The notes under the pieces were generated by a model. It ran no database searches. It worked only from the letters and a program-made list of their open reading frames with translations, and was not told the origin of the DNA. Position numbers and translations under genes: made by a program. From Leguminivora glycinivorella (taxonomy: Eukaryota; Arthropoda; Insecta; Lepidoptera; Tortricidae), in the NCBI RefSeq assembly GCF_023078275.1, contig NC_062994.1:8565545-8629544 (forward strand): a DNA stretch of 64,000 nt, in the 5' to 3' direction. Below are positions 44,784 through 56,700 of the stretch, one piece after another (positions within the stretch are counted from its first letter, which is position 1; every line of letters starts with the position of its first letter).

Positions 44784-47700
44784 CTGAAAAGAAAAAAAAA
44801 ACAATTTATCATAAAAATCTGGCAAGGAAAAATTCGGGTACTATAGGTTCTCAGATGTAAAACTGTCTCAATAGATGTGTGTAGAGTAGAAGTTGATATT
44901 GATGAAATGTACCTACGTGTACTACAAAAACATGAGTTTCCAACGTCCATGTAAAACTTATCGTGATAATAAAGATCAACTAAATATTTTATAATAAATT
45001 ATGTAATAAAGGAGGAAGGAAGCATAAAAAAATTATAAAGTTTGTTTAATTTTTAGTGAACCACTTAACTGTCGACACGTGTTTTTTTACTTGGTTATCA
45101 ATAAACCCTTAATTGGCATTGTAGATTTAGATCTACACTTTCATTTTATAGTCTGTTGCTGAAACGCTTGTGGCCTAGCGGTAAGAGCGTACGACTTTCG
45201 ATCCGGAGGTTGCGGGTTCGAACTAAATAATTTGCCAATCGCTTTTCGATGAAGGAAAACATCGTGAGGAAACCGGACTAATTCCAACAAGGCCTAGTTA
45301 CCCTTCGGGTTGGAAGATCAGATGGCAAGATCTAAAGAGTTGTCAAAGCGGAGTCGCATGAGCCGTGGCAAATCGATAACGCAAGGAGGATGCTGATGAG
45401 TCTGTTGCTGAAACTTATTGCCTCTAAATCTTGGGATTAGTTGTCAAAGCGGACCCCAGGCTCCATGAGCCGTGGCAAATACCGGGATAACGCAAGGAGG
45501 ATGCTGATGAGTCTGTTGCTGAAACTTATTCAGACATTTTTATTAACAGATACTCTATGTTGAAGTTGATACATATTAAAAATAATAAAATTAGGGTTAG
45601 AGGAATAATTACTTATTCCTGAGGGAAGAGTTGTAACTCCATACATCAATAAATGCGGGTTATTTGTAGTGACATCTAGCGACAATCACGCGTCAAATAG
45701 CGTAAATTATCAGTACCACTACTCGACACTAGGTGCCAACAGTGTCTCGTCTGCCAAAAATTTAATATAGTAACAGTTTACAACTTATATTACAAGCAGA
45801 AGGAATTGAAAACAGAATACTGATTAATACTATTGTAATATTAGCTAAAAATTGGTGATCAGACTCTTCATTACTTCTTCATCACAAGTAGCAGTACTGA
45901 TAATTCACGCTAGTTGACGCGTGATTGTCGCTAGATGTCACTACAAATAACTTGAATTTACTGATGTATGGAGTTACAACTCTTCCCTTACTTATTCCCA
46001 GGGTTCGAAAATATCCGATATTTATAATAAATATCAAAATATCCGATATTTATGATATATATCAACTTTGATATATATCCATTTTGTATGGAAGACATAT
46101 TATTATTTAGTTGCATTATTTATGAATACAACTTTAGATAAGGAAAATTCTACTAAAACATAACATTTAGTAGGGAAACATTAAGACACCCAAAAAAAAA
46201 ACAATATTTTTAACAATGTTACATTTTTTAAAACCATTTTTGTATTGCAATATTTATAAACAAATAATAAATATCGGATATTTATATCCATTGATATATA
46301 TCGTCGAACCCCGCTGGATATATATCCGATATATTATATCGGATATATATCTTATATATCCGATATATATCGATATATATCGGATATATATCTTGATATA
46401 TATCCATTGATATATATCCTCGCACCCTGCTTATTCCTAAGTTTTACCTCTCTTCCTCCGTCGCATTTCCCCCCTCCTTCTCCTCCCTATCTCTCACATC
46501 GCCATTCCTCCCCTCCAAATGGCTTAAATTCAGGGGCGTATTCGACAGCTCATTCAGTTTGAGCAGAAAGTCTTGTTGCAGCCGCGCTTGCTCCATGGCG
46601 AGGGGGTTTAGGATGGGGATGGTAAGGGGGTGCGGGAGCTTGGGGGAGGGGGAGTGGGGATGATGGTGACGTGCGGCTCGAGGGGGTTGGGGGTCGTATC
46701 GTCGCTGTCGTTCGTGCTTGATAGTCGGCCGTTGGTCATCTGGAATTAAAAGAGATGGTAAATTATTAGGGATGTACCGACTATTGATTTGGCCGACTAG
46801 GCCGACTACCGACTAGTCGGCGCTTGGGTGGCTGATTAGTCAGCCGACTAATCTGCTAGTCGGCCAGAACATAATTTTCGACAAATTCACCAGAATTTTT
46901 GAATGACATTGGTGCTTTGTTAACTTTTGGCTTAGTGGGTAGGAATCCTGCCTATGAAACCGATAGTCCCAGTTAGAACATTTATTTCTGTGATGATCAT
47001 AGTTGTTCTTTTGACTAACAAACGCATAACGAATAGGTTCATAATACAACAATATCAACTGTTCATTTGTGTTTGTATTGTTTTTCTATCACTTATAAAG
47101 TGCCGAATAATCGGCCTTTTTTGCCGACTAGTCGCCGACTAATCGCCGACTACAGATGTGGCCGGATAGTCGGCTTTCCCGACTAGTCCGCGACTAATCG
47201 GTACATCCCTATAAATTATTTTAAGATAGACTCCAAAATTGTCAAAAACAATGTTAAAAACTAAACTTAAGTCCTATGTATTAGAGGACAACCAGGAGTT
47301 AAGATAATTTAGATAGTTAAAGAAAAAAAAAAGTTTAAATTAGTATTATGTTTTTGTTTTATATCAAAACTGTATTTAAGTAACTAATGTCTAGAACAAT
47401 GAGCGCCTCTCGCCATCAAACGTTACAGTTTGGCGAGGATTCCTGTAAACTGTTAATTATAAGTTTTTTTGTGAATAAAAGAAAAAAATAATAATGGGCC
47501 ATTTTTACCGCAAGTTGTCCACCCCACAACTTGTGAAAAATTAGTACCTATTTTGTAACATGGGCACCTATTTTTTTACGCGATTAATACTCAGAATCGC
47601 GAGGTCTTTCGATCCTGATAGGAGAAAAAAATGTCCCAAGATTTCCATACATTTTTTCAAACCTTCCATTCCGTTACCGCCATACAAAATGTATGAAAAA

Positions 47701-50700
47701 ATGGTAACGGAATGGGAAAACACCTTGGGATACTTTTTTTCTCCTATTAGGATTGAAATAGCTCGCGATTCTGAGTGGGAAACCACATACAAATTTCCAA
47801 ACAAAAAAAGTGGGGTGGACAATTTTGAAAAAAATGGCCCAATTAATACGGTCCCTTTTGACTTCATAAACCTGAAATGTGGTCAAATTGTATTCGTGAA
47901 GAACCGGAATTTTAACACATAATAAATTGTGCTCGCGAGGAACCCATATAACTTTAACGGCATTCTTGGTCACATTTTAAGACTAAAATGTCATATAAAC
48001 TTTTCTAGATTTCGTCTAGTTTCAGAGTTATTGCCAATTTAAAAAAAACATTTCCGTATTGTTACTCAGTAGAAAAGGTTTCTTAACGGCGCTGATGCGC
48101 AATTGTGGAGCATAGTCTCACAGTAGTCATTGATAGATGTCAAAATGTGACAAGAAAAACTTCCAAATAATTTGGTTTTTAGAAAAATAAATGAAGGAAC
48201 TCATTTTAATTGCCAACTTTATGGATAAAAAAATTTTTTATGTGAAAATACGTCCAAAAAAGTAAAAAAAAAAAACAAAAAAAAAATTTTTTTTGGCGAA
48301 AAATTTTTAAATTCTTATAACATTTTTTCTTTCTTTTTGCCTCAGAAACGCGTGGTTCAAGTTATGCGGGTTCCTCGCGAGCACCTTGTATAGAAGTAGG
48401 TATTTGTATGTTACTCTTAAAAAAAAACTGAAAAATTACAATGAATACTTACGTTAACGGGTAGGTCATCGTCTTTCACGCTGTGCGCGCCTTGCTCACT
48501 GGTCGCTGCTTCATCGTCATCTGAAAATGGAAAACATTTACGTTACATCTATGGAACCAATGTACGACTTTGTGCCAGTCGCAGTCGAAACTGCGGGACC
48601 TTGGGCACAGTATAATAAAGAGTACTATCGTATGGTCACTCCCGCTCCCCGCTGAAAGTGCCGCCCACCCCCTCTCGGTTACCTCACAGTTACATGTCAA
48701 AAACACGAACCGTCGACCTGTCATATCTCGTTCATACAAGCATGGTAAGCGTTCACCTACACGAGCTAGGGAAGTGGGGGGGTTAGAAAGAAACAAAAAG
48801 TAGCCTATGTCACTCTCCATTCCTTCAGCTATCTCCGCTTAAAAAATCACGTCAATTCGTCGCTCCGTTTTGCCGTGAAAGACTGACAAACAAACAGACA
48901 CACACACTTTCCCATTTATAATATTAGTATGGATGTGTCACATGGACGGACATGACCAGGGAGCGTACTTTTCGTGCCGATGACATCAATTTGACGTCAC
49001 GCTCCATATAGGATGATCACAAATTGTTTTATTGTTAATTATTAATCATTAGTCATCAATCATTTTAAGTTATGATTTTCTTTGCATGGTAATGAACGCA
49101 AGAAGGTGTGCTTTACGTTAGAGAGAAATTCTCTTTTCTACGTATTTCTTGTAATGATGTTGTTAACAATACTATTTAATTAAATTTATTTATCAAAAAC
49201 AAATCAAATAATTTTATTCACGTTTCACATTTCAAGTAGGTATTATTTATGCCACATGTAAATGGACTACTGTATTTGAAGTAATTTGTATACGATTAAA
49301 ATGATTGACGACTAATGATTAATAATTTACAATAAAACTATTTGTGATCACCTATACGGAGCGTGACGTCAGATTAATGTCATCGGCATGAAAAGTACGC
49401 TCCCTGGACATGACGATTCCATAAGGGTTTTTTGGCTCTAAGGGATAGTTGCATCAAAATTAACAGACATATCGTCACGCTCATCAGCTGTATGGAACTT
49501 CCCATACAATAAAGTTTTGCGAACACACTGACAGCCGGTTTGGTGCAACAGACCTTTAGGCCTTTAGCAGGTAGGTGCTAAGATGATTTTTCTTTTTGTA
49601 ATAAACGTTACTTTTACCTTTAACTTCTAACGGATGAATATTCTGCCAGAGCATGCCATCCAGTAAGCCAGGCGCGTCGGGTTGAGGTGGCTGAAACATA
49701 ATTATATTAAATGTTATAGCTAATAGGATGTCCTTTTCATTTTGGTGTTGGGTTTAGGGACATCCGATACTAAGTATTGGCAAAGACATATGTAACTCCG
49801 TAGTCCGTATAGACAGATAAAGTCTAAGAAAAAAACGTACCTCAAAACCATACAGAAAAAGGTACGGTGACCTAGATGGCGATACACCTTTGGGGGCTCG
49901 GCTAGATGGCGCTAATATTAATATTTGAGATTTTAACACATATCAAGGTAAGATTATGGGCCAAATTGTCAAAACTGAGGTTCAAAAGTTTTAAGCTTGA
50001 GTCGAGAGATGTCTGTCTATGCACTGTGATTACACATATTACTTTGACAGTAACTCTCTATAATACTCGATCCTCTTTGGTATTTGTCTTATGTCACAGC
50101 TATAAGTTACCTGCGAGTCGGTTGCGCGCATATGTACTTTTTCTTATAGTTCTCGTACCACATCTTGACCTGCGCGGGAGTGCGCAGTCTTTCGCCACCG
50201 CAGCGCATGTTTACCGTACTTATAGCGAGTTGTATTTTAAAGAACAGGGACGTGCAAAATCAGGTATGTGTGTGGATTGAGTGAGCACCTTCCGAAAATA
50301 AAAAAAAATATGCTGATCATTTAGTAAAAGTTCTAAAACAATTGTAAAACGAATCTCTGAATTTGTAAAAAGATATATCAAAAGATACAGCCATTAACAT
50401 GTGCTCACTCAGTTCTCACAAACTACCAACGAAAACAGTGAATATATTCATTTAACATATAATATTTATATACTAACATTTAGTAAAAAATAGGCCAACC
50501 AACCTCTATAAATATTAGATCACCTAGTGACGTATTAAATTTTTTACAAATAGTTTCTTATGCTCACTCAATCCACACACTTTTGAAAAGCCGAATTTTG
50601 ATGAAAAACATAAGATTTAGACCGCTATTATATGTGTATAGTTTAGTAAAAGTGAAATGGGAATTTGTAAAATACAAAACGAACCACTAACGTGTCAGGT

Positions 50701-53700
50701 TTTTTTATAATAAATTTTTGTAAGTGCTCACTCAGTCCACACGTTTTGAGAAAGTTAAAAATGTAAATATCTTACGATTTGTAGCACCTGAGACACTCGA
50801 AAGTACTTCAACATTTAGTAAAAATTTTTACTAAATATCCACCATCTAATATTTTATATTCGTTGTCTGGTTTTAAAGATATTCAGACATAACTTTTCTC
50901 ATACAAATGTATCAAGTAGGGTGACCACACTATGTCGGCTCCTGATTTTCCCCACCTTCCCATTGTCATATTGAGATTGAGGAGTTTCGTTCGTTCAATT
51001 TTGATAATATTAAACTAATACCATATTAATTCTCCATCTGCAAACTGTTTTTAGGTTATGTTCTTGGCCTAGTGATGATGTGTATTGTGTAATTTTTATC
51101 GACGTCAGGATAATAACCATATCGACATGCATGCATTAAAAAGGACATGAATGATAATTGGTAAGAAACAAAGAATATAATACTTCACTAGTAAGAAACC
51201 AGAACCTGGTAATCTAATCGCGCTAACAGATGAGCGTACCGGATTTGTAAGTGGGACCGAGAAATAGTTATTCTTTTCTCGCTCCCACTTACAAATCCGG
51301 TAAACTATTATCAAAATTGAACGAAACTCCCCAATCTCAATATGACAATGGGAAGGTGGGGAAAATCAGGAGCCGACATAGTGTGGTCACCCTACTTGAT
51401 ACATTTGTATGAGAAAAGTTATGTCTGAATATCTTTAAAACCAGACAACGAATATAAAATATTAGATGGTGGATATTTAGTAAAAATTTTTACTAAATGT
51501 TGAAGTACTTTCGAGTGTCTTAGGTGCTACAAATCGTAAGATATTTACATTTTTAACTTTCTCAAAACGTGTGGACTGAGTGAGCACTTACAAAAATTTA
51601 TTATAAAAAAACCTGACACGTTATTGGTTCGTTTTGTATTTTACAAATTCCCATTTCACTTTTACGAAACTATACACATATAATAGCGGTTTAAATCTTA
51701 TGTTTTTCATCAAAATTCGGCTTTTCAAAAGTGTGTGGATTGAGTGAGCATAAGAAACTATTTGTAAAAAATTTAATACGTCACTAGGTGATCTAATATT
51801 TATAGAGGTAGGTTGGCCTATTTTTTACTAAATGTTAGTATATAAATATTATATGTTAAATGAATATATTCACTGTTTTCGTTGGTAGTTTGTGAGAACT
51901 GAGTGAGCACATGTTAATGGCTGTATCTTTTGATTTATCTTTTTACAAATTCAGAGATTCGTTTTACAATTGTTTTAGAACTTTTACTAAATGATCAGCA
52001 TATTTTTTTATATTTTCGGAAGGTGCTCACTCAATCCACACACACACAAAATCAGGATGGCCGAGTCGTAGACAGTGAAATTACAGTATGACATATTGAC
52101 AAGAGATATTTGCCAATGCAAGTATCTATGTAGGAATTGTAGGATTCCAAAAAGAGATTTTTTTTTCTACCCTTACTGACACAAAAAAAGTTTATTTTAC
52201 TAATCCCCAATTGCTAATTCGAGTCCAAAAAAACTACGACAGATACGTCAATGTCACAGCTGTCAATGTCACTTATGTCACTGTCAAAATACTTTTCAGG
52301 TTTCGCCAACCTTCTACATTCTTTATTTGGCACCTAAGAAATCCAAGAATACTTGATGATAAAATTGTGAAGAAAATTCGTTTTAGTTTTTTTTGTTTTA
52401 ATTCTCATACGTCAAATTAGTTCCACCGGTCGCCACTGATGATAAATGTTGGTAATTCGCATTATATTACGTGTATATGTGACAATCAACATCACCTTCA
52501 TTCACGCTGCTAATAATAATAAAACTTAAACCAGACAAATGTATGCACTAAAGCTGCCCTATCTCAGTCAGGTGCAATTTTCGCCAATGTTTATTAAATT
52601 AGTCATTGGAGTCTAACAACCCATTACCAATATTAGAATGTTATTGCTGAAGGGTAGCACCTGAACTGGCTCTCAGAATGGCGCGTGGCGAAGTCAGGGG
52701 CTCACCAAAGGTATTTCCTTAGCGTATTGAACGAGTGCCCAATGTATCTCTGAAACTCCTCAGGAGATTTGGAACCATAAATTGAAGAACATTACTCAAA
52801 CTTACTTACATACTCTCTTTAAGGTAAAACAATAGATCATTACATGTGCCATTTTTTATCTAATAGGTTCATAAGTGTCGGTTGTCAATAAAGCGCTACT
52901 TGCATATTAACGTCTGTCTATCATATATCAGAGATGTAGTCTGTATATCTGTTTATCATACATAATAATAAATTAAACAAATACAGTTTGACAGACCATG
53001 GTGTCATGGCCGCTTCCAAAACAATGGCGGCCGTGGCAACCATAAAGCCCACTAAAAAAAAATATATGTATAAAAATTGGTCACAATATCTATATCATCA
53101 ATAGATTGTTCTATACCGCAAAATATAGCACCAAATGTTATTGATACCTGAAGTGATACAAGCGCAATACCAACTTTACAACTAAAAATTACGGAAAAAA
53201 AGAAAAAAAATCGGGCTAGTATTTATGTAAATAATAAAAGACTATTAAATATATAAATCAAAGGATTGAAATAAATAATAAATAATTTATCTTGGCGTGT
53301 GTTTTTATAAAAAAGGATTATACTATTTTACAAACATTTTATTGCAGTGGCAACATCGTAGTAGTTTTTTTGGACTCGAATTAGCAATTGGGGTATAGTA
53401 ATTCCGCTAATTCGTTGTATAAGATTCGGCCATCCTGACATTGCACGTCCCTAGGTGAACTTTTAACTCATTTATGTATAGTCCTTATTTGCCAAGAGTG
53501 GCACTGTGACTTGAGGAGCTTTATGTGCTCTGCCTACCCATCTACTATACGCATATGTACGTAGCAAATTGGAATTCGGAGCTATTGTATGGGACCCTTA
53601 TGAATCAAAATATATTACTATGATTGAGAAGATACAAAAGAAATTCGCTAGATATTTATATAGCAAGTGTTTTGGCTACTATCCTTATCTGTACCCCTCC

Positions 53701-56700
53701 CTTTTCGTATCGGGGATGGTGGGCCTGGATACACTCGAATTGAGGCGGAAACTATTGTTATTAGACCACTATCATGGGATAATTAACAATAGGATTAACA
53801 ATTCGTCTGTGTTGGAGCGAATGGGCTTGCACGTGCCTGTGTGGCGAGGGCTGCCCGAGCTGGAGGCGCCGCCGCGCCGCCGCCGCCGCTTGTTTGCGTG
53901 GCTGCGCGCGCGCACCCGGCAGGCCGACAACGCGCCCACAGCCAGGGCACTGGCGTTATTAAATATGATGGCCACTGAGGGTCATGATGCCGACATATTT
54001 GCAGACGGTGTTGGTGGGTTTCGCAGAAAATGTTATCAAATTTTAAATGTTATGTTTCCCTGATAATTTATATTATTTTTTTATAATTATATTTGTTATT
54101 ATTTTTTTTTAAATTGCATTTGATGTCTGATTGAATTTGTTTTTTAGTACTAGGAAATTTATTGCTTACTTATTATAATTATTAGATTTCAATACTGTGT
54201 ACTTAAATAGTTTAGTTTTACAATATTTTTTGACATTTGTATATTAGAATTGACATTTAGCATATAAACGACTTGGTGATATTACTGTAAGTTTATTATG
54301 TGACTGAATAAATGAAATGAAATGAAATCTGTGGGATACAGGCGTGATTTTATGTTGTATCTATGTGTCAGGTAGCCAAAAAACGTCACTATTGCACTGG
54401 TATATGGTAGATTAATACAAAGACAACAAATTTTTTTCCACACGACTGTCATATTACATATAATAAATATAGTAAGTATTGCTATTAATATCTCGGACAT
54501 TGCACCATAAATCGTCTGAAATAGACGCTAAGGCCAGTAGTAGTAGTAATAAGTTACAAGTCGCCTGTGGAATATGGGTTAAATTGTGCCATAGGCGAGA
54601 GGCTGGCAACCTGTCACTGCAATGTCACAATTTGGATTTCTTTCAACCCCTTTTTGCCAAGAGTGGCACTGAAACTTAGTAGTTCATGTGCTCTGCCTAC
54701 CCCTTTATCGGATACTTGACTTACTTGACTTAATGTCCTATGTCCCCTAGATGGGGCAGAGGGCGTCCACAGTGCGTCGCCATCCCGAACGGTTTTGAGC
54801 TTCGCGCTTTACTTCGCTCCAGGTCATCTCTATGGGTTACCCTCATCTGGCAGAATAATTTTAGTTCGAAACACACTTCGCATAACATGTTTCGCAGAAA
54901 CACTTTCGGTCAAATGGTAATTTTGCAGAAAACTTAGTTGGCATTATTACTACCACGCATAAGATACATTTGGCAGAATATTGTTTTACAGAACATTACT
55001 TTGGTCGACTTTGGTTTAGCATAATTGTATATACCATAATAATCTTATAGCATAATATTACATTAGCAGATTTATTACTCGCTATCAGAAAAGAAAAACT
55101 GCCCCAGAGTTACCGTTAGGTACGACGACGAGCGAAGCGAGGAGGAGTGTTAGGTATCTTGCATCTCCAACACATCCAACTCGCTGTCAAATAGCAAATT
55201 ACAACTTTATGCCGCCTCAATATTATGCACAAATATTATCTGCAAATGTACTGTTGGACTAGCAAACTATTATGCTCATCAACATTATGACAACTGACGA
55301 TTAGGTATTACAAAAATCTGCGATGTACCAAAGCATATTCTGCGTAAGGTGTTTCTGCCAAACTTGACTTCTGCCAAGAACTATTATACGAATCAAATAT
55401 ATGCGTAAAAAGTTTCTGCCAGATAATAGTGAACCCATCTCTATCGCCTTCGCTTCTGCAGTAATCGTCCGCCGCCGGGACTGCTTAGGGCGGGCACGTT
55501 TTCGCTCCCCCTTTATCGGATACAGCCGTGATTATATGTATGTATGTATGTAATAAGTTACCTGCGAGTCGTGTGCGCGCATCTTGCACTTCTTCTTATA
55601 GTTCTCGTACCACATCTTGACCTGCGCGGGAGTGCGCGGTCTCTCGCCGCCGCAGCGCTTGTTTACCTCCTCGCATATCGTGGACCACACCAGCTGGAAC
55701 AGATATATTCCATTTAAGTAATTATTAAGGTCTGCCAACAGCTTCTCAAGTATCTCAGCATTTTCATGGATAATTTGTATAGGATTTACATACTTCATAC
55801 TAAGAATCGTATCTCGATTTTTTAGCGCCACCTATTAAATACTATCATAACTATACTGATATATGATTTTTTACATACAAATTATTATTTTTTCAAAATG
55901 TGTATTGACGTGATATCATGATTTTAAAATAAAGAAATATGTTATTTTGTTCTTATAAAACATAAAAACACGCAAAAATATTTGGGGAAAATATGATTTT
56001 GGCCACTTCCAGGTTGCGAACAGCGCCATCTAGCGAAGCAGAGCATATTGTTTCAACTTTAACATGTAGTTATTATGACTAATATATTAATGACAATTTT
56101 TTGACAGACGCATACGAAAGGTTAAGCCTAAAAGGCCCATACATTTCAGGGGTACGTTTTTTTGTGTGGGCTTTGTGAGTCCAGTATTAAATCGTTCTTG
56201 GTATTTTTACGGAAACGTTCGTATTTGTCATGCTAGTTCAGACAGTGTCAGTACGTCTTGTACTGAGACTGACTGAAATAGCATGACACGTTCGTACGTT
56301 TTCGTAAAAACAAGAAGGAAATTCTTTTCGCACTACATCTGTATCGAGCTTCAGTTGTTTTTTGTTGTCATTGTACCTATTTTTAGCAATGCTAAGATAC
56401 TCTAAGAACAAATTCCAGCTCGGAGCACTGGAGGCTTTGGTCACTTTTTCTTTGTATATGACATTTATTTAATGTTTAATGCTAAGATATATCGTCACTA
56501 CTTTGAAAAAATCTCGTATCTCACGCTGCTCCTCAAAGTTAAAATGCAGTAAGTCTATATGCATTCCATACATACTTACTACAATTTTCTTTTCATTGAC
56601 AGACGAAGATAAAAGTTTTTTTAAAAGTAGTGACGATATCCAATTTAAAGTGCAAACAACCAAAGAATCTAGTTCCTTAGACAGTACCTACCATAAACGT

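Larger units (their letters stand above)
50245..53452. mobile_element. Older inverted-repeat element split by a Foldback insertion
   Basis: The left end CAGGGACGTGCAAAATCAGG (50245-50264) continues after the insertion at 52057 as ATGGCCGAGTCGTAG, and is mirrored by ATTCGGCCATCCTGAC and TTGCACGTCCCT at 53425-53452. Sub-terminal arms TACCCCAATTGCTAATTCGA-type also match (52203-52240 with 53362-53395). The 1.1-kb core shows no transposase. A target duplication is not clear. Confidence 0.65.

Noticed and set aside
44783..44950. N-terminal extension of the last Myb/SANT exon as a separate 112-residue protein
   Set aside because: The sequence upstream of 44783 is a long pyrimidine tract ending in CAG, a textbook acceptor. 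The extra residues (FFFLFR) are translated intron.
47560..47973. Overlapping open frames of ~100-120 codons on both strands
   Set aside because: They lie on the arms of a foldback MITE, so each frame has a mirror image; no domain is recognisable.
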